NCBI GenBank assembly: GCA_038206765.1
Contig: JBBRAM010000013.1
Location: 49,721-113,720 of the forward strand
DNA: 64,000 bases
Source of the DNA: UKL13-2 sp038206765
GTDB taxonomy: Bacteria; Pseudomonadota; Gammaproteobacteria; Burkholderiales; Usitatibacteraceae
Reading direction: 5' to 3'
A model generated the notes under the pieces. It was not told the DNA's origin, ran no database searches, and saw only the letters and a program-made list of their open reading frames with translations. A program made the position numbers and the translations under genes. Positions 53,220-61,529 of the stretch are shown here, piece after piece; position 1 is the stretch's first letter, and the number at the start of each line of letters is the position of its first letter.

Positions 53220-53731
53220 GAGCCCGTCACAGCGCAGCGTGGTGCCGCCAATTCAATCGCGCGGCGCACACCTCGATCCGTGACAAAAATCACCTTGCCG
53301 CCACCGCACCATCCATTTTCACGATATTGAATCATCCCGATATCTGCGCCGCGGTCGGTCGTCAGCGACGGGCCCGATTTTGCCGCACCTTCGACGCTCA
53401 TCGCCCAACCTTGCGGCAAGGAGGCCAAAACCTGCGGCGCGCTTTCACTATTCAACCGGATTGCCTGCCCTTGCGAAAATGCCCGGTAGGGCAAACTATC
53501 CACCTCACCTAGCAACGCCGACCACTTGGCGGCGGCGCTAATAGAATCGATCATTTTCATAAAGTTGGGCATCGCAATTCCGGCGATGATGGCGATCACG
53601 GTCAGGACGACGAGCATTTCCAATAGCGTGAAGCCAGATATTCGGCGGCCACGCAATAACAACGGCGCGATTCCGGCGCCACCACGGACGGTGAACGGCG
53701 TTGGGATAGTGGATTGACCCGATTCAGACAT
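53216..53731 (-). CDS. GspH-like pseudopilin
   Basis: 171 residues with prepilin signal RRISG|FTLLEMLVVLTVIAIIAGIAMP after a leader of about 33 residues. The remainder fits the GspH/FimT type (IRLNSESAPQVLASLPQGW, GMIQYRENGWCGGGKVIFVTDRGVRR). It is the first gene of the minus-strand H-I pair. The major pseudopilin GspG, which usually precedes H, is not in the window. Confidence 0.78.
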   Translation of the reverse strand: MSESGQSTIPTPFTVRGGAGIAPLLLRGRRISGFTLLEMLVVLTVIAIIAGIAMPNFMKMIDSISAAAKWSALLGEVDSLPYRAFSQGQAIRLNSESAPQVLASLPQGWAMSVEGAAKSGPSLTTDRGADIGMIQYRENGWCGGGKVIFVTDRGVRRAIELAAPRCAVTGS

Positions 53732-54036
53732 GGACCTATTTTACGTTGCTCGCGTCACAAATGGGGGTGATGTTTGCGCGACGAGATCTGCGTGTGACAG
53801 GTTCAACAAACCCAACTTCCCTCCAGTGGCAAAGATGTCATCCCAGAACCGAGCCTGATACGGCCTGAAATGAAGCCGACAGCGCGGTGACGACTGTGCG
53901 GGAAAGTGAAAGGCGAAAAGCCGCGCACGTGTCAAAATGGGTGTTAAAAAGCGGTGTCGAACTTCCAACCGTATGCTCTTATGATCGAGAACGCGCTAGG
54001 ACACGCCGCAAGACATATTCACCGGCGGTGCCAACT
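53732..54036. other. Intergenic region gspH-like/PAS-GGDEF-EAL, no gene seen
   Basis: 305 bp. Short frames on both strands have no recognisable product. It presumably contains the promoter of the gspH-like gene and the 3' end of the upstream signalling transcript. No terminator hairpin with a T-run was found. Confidence 0.45.
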
Positions 54037-56898
54037 TCAGCGATCGGCCCCCGTTGGCATCGGCATCGGCCTACCGATACCAAAGCCTTGGGCAAAATCC
54101 ACACCAATCTTCCTTAGCAGTGCAATCGTGGCATCGTCCTCAACGAATTCCGCGATGGTTTGCTTGCCCATGATGTGGCCGATGTGATTGATTGATTCGA
54201 CCATCGCCAAATCGATGGAATCGTGGCAAATATTTCGAATAAACGAGCCGTCAATCTTCAGATAATCAACCGGCAGGCTACGCAAGTAGCCAAATGAGCT
54301 CATACCACTACCGAAGTCATCGAGTGAAAACTGGCAACCGATAGCTTTGAATTCTTTGATGAAGCTGCGTGCGCTGGCGATGTCCGAAATCGCAGCGGTT
54401 TCCGTGATCTCAAAACAAATGGAATTTGGATTGACGTGAAATTTGTCGAGTTCGCCTTTAACGAACGCGGGAAAAGACTTGTCGCCCAATGTGTCGCCTG
54501 ACAAATTGATTGCTAGAACGGAATCAAGTGGGCGGTCCGCAGCATGGCTCCCTGTTGAGTGGGCGGCCAATGCCGCAGAAATCACCCAACGGTCAATCGC
54601 CGGCATGAGATCAAAATGCTCGGCTGTAGGAATAAATGCCATCGGTGCGACCAGTTCGCCGTTTTCGTCCAACATCCGCAGTAGGACTTCGTAGTGATCA
54701 TCAACCAAGGGTACAGCGCTTAGGGACACAATTGGCTGGCAGTACAGTCTGAAGCGGTTGTGTTCAAGTGCATCGAGGATGCGCGATCGCCATTCGATCT
54801 GGTTCCGGCGCAATGCCAGCTCGCCGTCGGTGCGATGGTAAACGTGGATGCGGTTGCGGCCATGATTCTTCGCCATGCGACACGCTGCATCGCCCATGGT
54901 CAACAGTTCATCAACGCTTTGTCCGGCGAGCAGGACGATGCCAATACTGATGCTGACGGGAAATGATCTTTCTTGCCAGGCAAAACGCAATGCCTGCGTC
55001 GCTTGGCGTAAGCGCTCCGCTAGCAGTTGTGTCGAATCGACGCTGCCGCGTTTGTGCAGTACGCCAAATTCGTCGCTACCGAGTCGCGCGAGCAAGTCGT
55101 CAGCGCCAATGCTATTGCGTAACACCGCCGCGACTTGACGTAGCAATTCATCTCCCGCAGCATGGCCACAACTGTCATTGACGATCTTGAGCTGGTCGAC
55201 GTTCAGATAAATCAACTCGCAATCGCCTTGCTTCGAATCCTGCAGCACATGCATCAGCCGCTGCTCGAATTCACGCCGGTTCAGCAAATCGGTTAACGCG
55301 TCATGACGAGCCATATAGCGGATTCGCTCTTCCGCTTCGACGCTCTTGGTGACATCGCGCGCCATGAAGTAGGCGCCAATCACCTGACCGTTGTCCGATA
55401 CATGTGGAATCAGCGCAGCGTCGATGTATCCAAAATCACCATTTTTTTGCATAACCTTGCGCTGATACCAAGCAGGAGAACCCGCCATCACCTGATCAAA
55501 GTACTCGATGTAATTTTGGTAGGCTTGGTCGCCGATGACTTCGCGGCCTTCTTTCCCAATAAGTGCCTCCGGCGAGTAACCGTAGAATTCGGCATATCGT
55601 TTGTTGACAAATCGATATCGGCGGTCCAGGTCGAAATAAGCAATCATCGCTGGCACGCTATCAATGACCAATCGCAACTGATTTTCGCTGGCGCGCAGGG
55701 CCGTCTCGGCAAGTTTTCGTTCAGTGATATCCGCATTGGTTCCAGTCATGCGCAAAGCAGTGCCATGCGAATCGCGTTCGACAACCATCCCGCGACTCTC
55801 GACCCATTTCCAACCGCCCGCGCTCGTGATCAGGCGGTGCTCTTCGCGATAGGTCGCCGCCAAACCGCGAATGACATCCATAATAGCCTTGAGGGTTTTT
55901 TCGCGGTCGTCGGGATGAACGCGTGCTGCCAGGCCTAGTGTGTCCAATACAGTTTCAGTTGGTTGATGGCCAAGCATCTTGGACCATTCCGCATCAAAGA
56001 AAATTTCGTCGGCTTGCAGGTTTGCATCCCAGATCGTTAAACTCGATCCCTGCAATGCAAAACGCAGGCGCTCGCTGGCGCGAGCCAGTCCGGCTTCGGC
56101 AAGCTTTTGCTGGGTAATATCCGCCACTAAGGCATAGACGCCGACAGTTTTACCTGCGATTCCGCGGTGCGGAGCGAGCACAACCTGAAGATGGCCGCGG
56201 CTGCCATCTTTCATCCAGTGTTGCCTTTCGTAGGTGACGTTTTCGCCAGCAAAGGCGCGCACAAAGTTTGGCTCGCTCTCGGCCAGCACCTCCACGCCGA
56301 TAATGTCGCGAAGATGCTTACCTTGCAAATTCGCCGGTGTTGAACCGAACCAGTCTGCATAGGCTTTGTTGCAGAACAGGCAGTGAAAACTGACATCGAA
56401 ATAGGCAATCAATGCGGGCACATTGTCGCTGACAAGGCGCATTTGCAACTCGCTCAGGCGAAGTGCATTTTCCGACCGCTTGAGGGATGTGATGTCGGTA
56501 AAGTTGCCAATTACGCCAGCAGGCGTACCGTCGCCGCGCGTGCAGACCGACTTATAGTGCACGGTATCGTGCGACTGTTGATCGCCGCCGCGAACAACCA
56601 TCTCATACACTTGCGGTCCGGCTCCAGCGAGTAACGCAACGTCATGCGCGGTGTAGGCGTCAGCAATGTCGCTGGGGAAAACTTCGTGCGCCGTCTTGCC
56701 GATGCATTTCGCGCGGTCTATGTCAAAGAATTGAGTCCAAGCATTATTGACGCTGACAAACTTGCCATCGCGATCCACGAGATAAACAGGGTTCCCAAAG
56801 GCTTCGATCAGCGCGCTGCTGAAACGCAGTTGCTCTGGCGAACCTGCGCTCAAGTTTGGCGGCTCCGCTCCAACAGGGGCATTGGTATTTAGCGACAT
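54037..56898 (-). CDS. Multi-PAS diguanylate cyclase/phosphodiesterase (GGDEF-EAL)
   Basis: A cytoplasmic c-di-GMP signalling protein of 953 residues with no predicted membrane helix. Four PAS domains in series (about 27-145, 150-270, 280-400, 405-525), some with PAC-like ends (GVYALVADITQQK, RMTGTNADITERK, GAYFMARDVTKS). The GGDEF domain (530-690) has the altered motif RLGSDEF (GSDEF). The EAL domain (700-950) reads EVLLRM at the signature and keeps DDFGSG, the ETAAISD region and EFVE. The EAL part looks active; the cyclase part is doubtful. Neighbouring genes do not reveal the signal. Confidence 0.9.
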   Translation of the reverse strand: MSLNTNAPVGAEPPNLSAGSPEQLRFSSALIEAFGNPVYLVDRDGKFVSVNNAWTQFFDIDRAKCIGKTAHEVFPSDIADAYTAHDVALLAGAGPQVYEMVVRGGDQQSHDTVHYKSVCTRGDGTPAGVIGNFTDITSLKRSENALRLSELQMRLVSDNVPALIAYFDVSFHCLFCNKAYADWFGSTPANLQGKHLRDIIGVEVLAESEPNFVRAFAGENVTYERQHWMKDGSRGHLQVVLAPHRGIAGKTVGVYALVADITQQKLAEAGLARASERLRFALQGSSLTIWDANLQADEIFFDAEWSKMLGHQPTETVLDTLGLAARVHPDDREKTLKAIMDVIRGLAATYREEHRLITSAGGWKWVESRGMVVERDSHGTALRMTGTNADITERKLAETALRASENQLRLVIDSVPAMIAYFDLDRRYRFVNKRYAEFYGYSPEALIGKEGREVIGDQAYQNYIEYFDQVMAGSPAWYQRKVMQKNGDFGYIDAALIPHVSDNGQVIGAYFMARDVTKSVEAEERIRYMARHDALTDLLNRREFEQRLMHVLQDSKQGDCELIYLNVDQLKIVNDSCGHAAGDELLRQVAAVLRNSIGADDLLARLGSDEFGVLHKRGSVDSTQLLAERLRQATQALRFAWQERSFPVSISIGIVLLAGQSVDELLTMGDAACRMAKNHGRNRIHVYHRTDGELALRRNQIEWRSRILDALEHNRFRLYCQPIVSLSAVPLVDDHYEVLLRMLDENGELVAPMAFIPTAEHFDLMPAIDRWVISAALAAHSTGSHAADRPLDSVLAINLSGDTLGDKSFPAFVKGELDKFHVNPNSICFEITETAAISDIASARSFIKEFKAIGCQFSLDDFGSGMSSFGYLRSLPVDYLKIDGSFIRNICHDSIDLAMVESINHIGHIMGKQTIAEFVEDDATIALLRKIGVDFAQGFGIGRPMPMPTGADR

Positions 56899-57084
56899 CG
56901 TTTAGAAGTTCCGGCCAGCACGCGGCAAATTCTCCACAGCAATTATGATCACCTGCAACATTGATTATGCTACCCCAACTGTCACTGTTTGGACAGACTC
57001 GAAAAAGCGGACACCGGCGCGATCCAACGGTAAAACTTACCCCAAAGCAGGCGAAATTGACACTACGCTAATTTGCGCCGTTGT

Positions 57085-60000
57085 TTACTTGGTGAGCAAC
57101 AGTTGTCTGGCTTCGGCAAGCTCCAATGCATCAAACCCTACTGGAAGATTGGCGCATAAGGCCTGCAGGGTCTGCAGGCTTTGGTTAGCTTGCCCAGTGA
57201 TGCGCGCCGCGATTGTCAAACTAATGGCCGCCCTCAGCTGGAAAAGGGGCGCCTTTTGCTGCGTCGCGATGGCCAACGCCTGTTGTAACGAAGTCATCGC
57301 CACTTCCGGATGATCGGGCTCAACCGCAAGCAGACAGATACCTTGCAGGCGATACAGTTCTGATACGCAAAAGCCGATACCCGGTTCGGTGATTGTTTCG
57401 ATGGCCGTGGCAAGGATGGGCAAGGCCGCCGCCGCCTTGCCAAAATGCGCTCGTGCCTCTGCGAGCAGCACAGCATAAAAGCGGAAGAAAGGACCAATGG
57501 CGACAGCTTGGTCGTAGATGCTTTCCATTGCCTCCAAGCCTTCTTCAGAATTTCGTCCCAATGCGTGCGCCCAACCGTTGAGAAATAGCGCGTTTGCACG
57601 ATGCGGTGGAAAATTGTACTTGTTGGCGAGCTCGATAAGGCGTTCGGCATTTCGTTCAGCACCAACGTAGTCGCGCGCCATTTGGCAAAGCGTCAATGCG
57701 TTGTGCAGTGCATGAGCGATGCTGTGTGGGTGACTGAGCTTATCAGCGAGAACCAGCGATTGCTCGATACATTCTGCGGCGCGCTGGAATTGACCCGACT
57801 GGGCGAGAACAATAGCGTGTACCCCGAACGCACAAACGCCGGGATCATGGCCACCGAAGATTGGACCCATCCAGCTATGTTGGGCGACATCGTAGCGTTC
57901 GATTCCCTCTAGGCTGTCTTGGATGGCCGTGGACACATCGCCGCGAAACAGGGCGGTTGACCAGCGGCAGTGAAAGGCCTCCAGCAAAAAATCCTTGTTG
58001 TCCAAATGCTGGCCCAATGCCATGAGTTCCTGAGCGCGGTCGCGTGCCACTTCCAGTTTGCGGCCGACGTTCGCAGTAAGCCACAGCCCCCAAGTCGCCT
58101 TGAACAATCCATTTTTATCGCCCAACTTGGCACCAATCTCACGGGCCCGCAGGTATACCTGTTCCGTTTCTAGACTTTGCATGCCTATGGTAATCGCCAG
58201 CGCCGGCCCGGATTTGAGCAACAGTTCTAATTCGATTTTCCAGCGATGCGCGTTGTCCGCCAAGCGGCCTGCCTCCATCAATCCCGCGCTAAAATGAGCG
58301 ACCGCCTCGAAAAAATTGGATCGGGCGGCGGCGTGATTGCCAGCGCGTTCCCAATGCGCGCACGCCAATTCGGCGAGTCCTGCTTGGCTAAAGTGGTAGG
58401 CGAGTAATTCCGGTTCACTTTCGAGCGTTGCGGGAAAATTCGCCTCCAAGGCGCGGGCGACCCGTTCGTGAATTTGCTGGCGCCGACCACGTAACAGGTT
58501 GTCGTAAGCGACGTCGCGCAACAGCGTGTGCTTGAAGCTGTAGCCGGGTTCGTTCGCTCTACTGTTTGGGAAAACCAGTCCGGCATCGACCAATTTCGCG
58601 ATGCCAGTCGCAACGTCCGCTGCTGACATTGGCGCCACTGCTTCTAACACGCGCAGAGAAAACTCCTTGCCGATGACGGCCGCGACTTGGGCGATTTCCT
58701 TGGCTGGACCCAGCCGGTCGAGGCGCGCCATGAGCGAATCGTGCAAGGTGGCGGGGACAGCGGGCCGTTCCGGTGTGGCGGATTCCATAACCGCCTTACT
58801 GAGCTCTTCGACAAATAAAGGGACGCCATCGGTCTTAGCCAAGATCTCGTCGATCAGGGAGGGAGCAAGATTCCAACCAGCAACAATGCTGGCCACCATT
58901 TCGATGCACTGTGCTTTTCCAAGGCGGCTGAGGGCAAGTGAAGTCAGATGATCGCGCCCGGACCAAGGCGAAACGAACTCCGGTCGAGCGGTTATGATAA
59001 TGAGCACCGGCGAGGTGGCAATGGCGTCGATTAGGCGCGTTAACAGCTCCTCGGTTGATGGGTCGATCCAATGCACGTCCTCAAAGATGAGCAAGGTAGG
59101 CTGTTGTTCGGCGATGCGCGTGATCTGGTTGACCAATGCGGTAATGGTCGCGGCTTTGCGCTGCGGTGGCGGGGTGGTAAGCGTGCGTTCCGCAAGTGGA
59201 ATCAACAACAGATCGCCCAGTAACAATACGTTTGTCTCAGTGAAGTTGTTGGAAGCGGCAAGCATCGTTTCCAATTTCTCCAGCTTCTTGGCCGGGGAGT
59301 CTTCCGGCGTGAAGCCCGCAGCATGCTCCAGATTGCGAATGATGGGGTGCAGCGCACTATTGGTGTGGTAGGACGAGCACTGGCAGATCAGGTGGTAATA
59401 AGTCTCGTCGCACAGACGCTCGCTCAAGCCTTCGATGATGCGCGATTTGCCCATGCCAGGTTCGCCGGACAAGAAAACAACTTGGCCCTCACCTTGTTTG
59501 GCCATCTGCCAGCGGTTCAGGATCAGGGCGACTTCCTGGGTGCGCCCGACAAACGAAGCCGCCCCGGCGCCTCGATCGCACGAGAAACGGCTGGCGATAG
59601 ACGCCTCGCGTAGCACCCGCCAGACGGGGACCGGGTTGGCAAAGCCTTTCAGCGCGTGCTCCCCAAGACTTTGATAATCGAACTGGCGGCCTAGCAGGCT
59701 GTACGTGCTCTGGCTGATCAGGATGGCGTCAGGTTCCGCAAGAGCTTGCAGACGCGCGGCGAGATTAGGCGTTTCGCCGACAACGGAGTGTTCACGCGCG
59801 GTGCCGGAGCCAATAATGTCGCCAATCACAACGACACCGGTGGCGATGCCGATGCGCACCTGAACCGGTTGCCCATCGGGCGTTTCCAAATGCGCGACGT
59901 TTTCGATGATCGCGAGTGCCGCAAATATCGTCCGTTTGGCCGCGTCTTCATGCGCCTGAGGATATCCGAAATACGCCAGCACACCGTCGCCCATGAACTT

Positions 60001-60390
60001 GGCAATAAAGCCGTCGAAGCGAACAATGGCACCCGCGCAGGCGTCCTGGTAGCGCCGAATCAGGATGCCCATGTCTTCCGGATCGATGGCGTTGGCGAGC
60101 GCGGTTGAGCCAACCAGGTCGCAGAACATGACGGTGACCTGACGCCGCTCGGCATCTTTCGTCGCTGGTGTATCAGCGGGGATAACCGCAGCGGAGGACG
60201 TTGGCACACCGCGCGCGGGCTCCGCGAGCGCGCGTAACAACTTGCGGCGATGACCCAGTGAAAAACCTAGCTTCTCGAAATCGCTATCCGTGAGGTCGGA
60301 AATGATGTCGAAATCGATATCGTTTTCGGACAAAACATCGAAGTACTGCCCGAGGCCAAGCTCGGCTAGCCAATCCCGCAGTTTCGTCAT
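57085..60390 (-). CDS. SAM-domain adenylate cyclase with AAA ATPase and TPR regions
   Basis: 1101 residues. An N-terminal SAM-like domain (1-60; LRDWLAELGLGQYFDVL, LGHRRKLLRAL). A class III cyclase domain (about 80-265) has VTVMFCDLVGSTAL and FMGDGVLAYFGYPQ carrying the metal aspartates, plus RIGIATG and SVVGETPNLAARL. An STAND/AAA-type ATPase (from about 285) has Walker A GEPGMGKSR and Walker B LLIFEDVHWIDPS. The helical C-terminus contains TPR-like repeats. The family turns ATP into cAMP or acts as a receptor-regulated cyclase; the ligand is unknown. It lies upstream of the PAS protein, 186 bp apart, on the same strand. Confidence 0.9.
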   Translation of the reverse strand: MTKLRDWLAELGLGQYFDVLSENDIDFDIISDLTDSDFEKLGFSLGHRRKLLRALAEPARGVPTSSAAVIPADTPATKDAERRQVTVMFCDLVGSTALANAIDPEDMGILIRRYQDACAGAIVRFDGFIAKFMGDGVLAYFGYPQAHEDAAKRTIFAALAIIENVAHLETPDGQPVQVRIGIATGVVVIGDIIGSGTAREHSVVGETPNLAARLQALAEPDAILISQSTYSLLGRQFDYQSLGEHALKGFANPVPVWRVLREASIASRFSCDRGAGAASFVGRTQEVALILNRWQMAKQGEGQVVFLSGEPGMGKSRIIEGLSERLCDETYYHLICQCSSYHTNSALHPIIRNLEHAAGFTPEDSPAKKLEKLETMLAASNNFTETNVLLLGDLLLIPLAERTLTTPPPQRKAATITALVNQITRIAEQQPTLLIFEDVHWIDPSTEELLTRLIDAIATSPVLIIITARPEFVSPWSGRDHLTSLALSRLGKAQCIEMVASIVAGWNLAPSLIDEILAKTDGVPLFVEELSKAVMESATPERPAVPATLHDSLMARLDRLGPAKEIAQVAAVIGKEFSLRVLEAVAPMSAADVATGIAKLVDAGLVFPNSRANEPGYSFKHTLLRDVAYDNLLRGRRQQIHERVARALEANFPATLESEPELLAYHFSQAGLAELACAHWERAGNHAAARSNFFEAVAHFSAGLMEAGRLADNAHRWKIELELLLKSGPALAITIGMQSLETEQVYLRAREIGAKLGDKNGLFKATWGLWLTANVGRKLEVARDRAQELMALGQHLDNKDFLLEAFHCRWSTALFRGDVSTAIQDSLEGIERYDVAQHSWMGPIFGGHDPGVCAFGVHAIVLAQSGQFQRAAECIEQSLVLADKLSHPHSIAHALHNALTLCQMARDYVGAERNAERLIELANKYNFPPHRANALFLNGWAHALGRNSEEGLEAMESIYDQAVAIGPFFRFYAVLLAEARAHFGKAAAALPILATAIETITEPGIGFCVSELYRLQGICLLAVEPDHPEVAMTSLQQALAIATQQKAPLFQLRAAISLTIAARITGQANQSLQTLQALCANLPVGFDALELAEARQLLLTK

Positions 60391-60802
60391 GACACCTCAT
60401 GCCCCCTTCTCTTGGTCGTTCCAAGCGATGTCTCTATCGCCGCCCTTCGCCGTCCTGACGGAAGCAAAACGGGCACTGCTAATCACCGGCAGTGCAAATC
60501 GAGAATTTATTGTACTTGCGGGTGCCGACAAGAAGCAAGGCATTCGTCCCCCACGGGTTCGAGGCCGAATCCTCGCATAAATGTAGCGATTTCGAATGGA
60601 AATGCCAACATCAATGAGGTGCGGACTTTACGCCAGTTTGCTCTCAGCCTGATTCACTCCTGCTCGTTATAAGTTGTTGCGCGTCGGCCGTTGATATTCG
60701 CGCAGATTTGAACCGTATTTTTACATTTTATTAACCCGTTCGAATGCTTCTAATTTACAGCTTGTTATAATTTAGAACGGCATTGTGGAAGGTCAGCGAA
60801 CT
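60391..60802. other. Intergenic region upstream of the adenylate cyclase, no intact gene
   Basis: 412 bp without a supported gene. It should include the promoter of the cyclase gene on minus. At 60766-60771 a TATAAT preceded by TTGT could be a -10 element for the decayed antitoxin gene on plus. GC falls towards the right, which fits a change to accessory DNA. Confidence 0.45.
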
Positions 60803-60819
60803 ATGAAAAAGCGGATTAA

Positions 60820-61023
60820 TTCCGCGCGAAATTCAACCCTAAAAAAAGCACAGAGGCCGAGGCTCGCGAGATTCTCGCAACCGCCGTTAAGCCAGAAAGC
60901 CGCGTTCGCTTGGACGATGCCTTGGCGGCATTAGGCCAAAAGATTGGTCTGACGAATGAGTACTTCGAAGTCTTAGAACAAGTGCGAGACAAAACGCCAG
61001 CTGAGCCGCTAAGATTTGAATGA
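60820..61023 (+). pseudogene. Decayed FitA/Phd-like antitoxin
   Basis: The frame ending TGA 61021-61023 encodes a C-terminal part typical of FitA-type antitoxins: KKSTEAEAREILATAVKPE then LAALGQKIGLTNEYFEVLEQ and RDKTPAEPLRFE. The N-terminal ribbon-helix-helix part is missing: a TAA lies at 60817-60819, and an ATG at 60803 is in another frame. A one-base shift could join them. Its TGA overlaps the ATG of the toxin remnant (ATGA), the normal coupling of such pairs. Confidence 0.65.
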
Positions 61024-61206
61024 TTATCCTTAATACCAATGTCGTTTCCGAAGCGATGAGCCTCGGCCACACCCCGCCGAGCGAGCGTGGCTGAATAATC
61101 AAGCGGCTGAAACACTGTAGCTACCCAGCGTGACACTGGCCGAGCTACTATTTGGTATTGCGGAGCGATTTGTAGGACGCATGGGAAAGCGTTGGCATAT
61201 TAACCA
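61020..61206 (+). pseudogene. Decayed FitB/VapC-like PIN toxin
   Basis: ATG 61020 begins MIILNTNVVSEAMSLGHTPP, the PIN-domain opening (normally LDTNV; here Asp is replaced by Asn at the first catalytic position). The frame stops at TGA 61092. The next family segment (AWLNNQAAETL, then LPSVTLAELLFGIAERF) continues in another frame from about 61085, with a TAG at 61118-61120. At least one frameshift, one stop and a lost catalytic Asp make it inactive. Confidence 0.7.
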
Positions 61207-61220
61207 TCCGACTCTTAAAT

Positions 61221-61278
61221 TGCGCCGAATATGGCGTAATTATTGACTATTTAATAAATATACGCCATGATTGGCGCA
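61221..61278 (+). promoter_or_regulatory. hipBA promoter and palindromic operator
   Basis: Long inverted repeat: the left arm (TGCGCC, four bases, ATGGCGTA at 61221-61238) mirrors the right arm (TACGCCAT, three bases, TGGCGCA ending 61278), 15 of 18 positions matching. Inside lies TTGACT (61243-61248) and, 17 bp on, CATGAT (61266-61271), a fair sigma-70 pair. The right arm reaches the A of the hipB ATG, so HipB binding would cover both promoter and start. Confidence 0.7.
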
Positions 61279-61529
61279 TGAATAACCTTTCGACTATCTT
61301 CCGAGACATCAAAGCTGCCAGGAATGCTAAGAAGCTTTCCCAGCAAGAATTCGCCCTTGCCGCCGGAATACCATTACGTACCTATCAGCGCTTGGAAAGC
61401 GGCGACACCAATACAGGAATTGACACGCTATTTCGTGCCGTCAATGCATTGGGACTTACTCTGAAAACAGTCTCACGGACAAGGCCAACGCTTGATGAAC
61501 TTGGGGAACTTTATAGTGACGACACTTAA
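61278..61529 (+). CDS. hipB: HipB-like antitoxin, XRE-family regulator
   Basis: 83 residues with a Cro/C1-type helix-turn-helix (LSQQEFALAAGIPLRTYQRLESGDTN split over helices 2-3, residues about 19-45). As in HipB it should dimerise, bind the operator palindrome and neutralise HipA. No Shine-Dalgarno sequence precedes ATG 61278, and the predicted transcription start falls on or near the ATG, suggesting a leaderless mRNA. It overlaps hipA by 35 bp. Confidence 0.88.
   Translation: MNNLSTIFRDIKAARNAKKLSQQEFALAAGIPLRTYQRLESGDTNTGIDTLFRAVNALGLTLKTVSRTRPTLDELGELYSDDT

Noticed and set aside
55303..55938. A 211-codon plus-strand frame inside the PAS-GGDEF-EAL gene
   Set aside because: It is antisense to conserved PAS domains and shows no domain of its own.
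60540..60582. tRNA-like GGTTCGAGGCCGAATCC in the gap upstream of the cyclase gene
   Set aside because: No acceptor stem, anticodon arm or D-arm can be folded around it.
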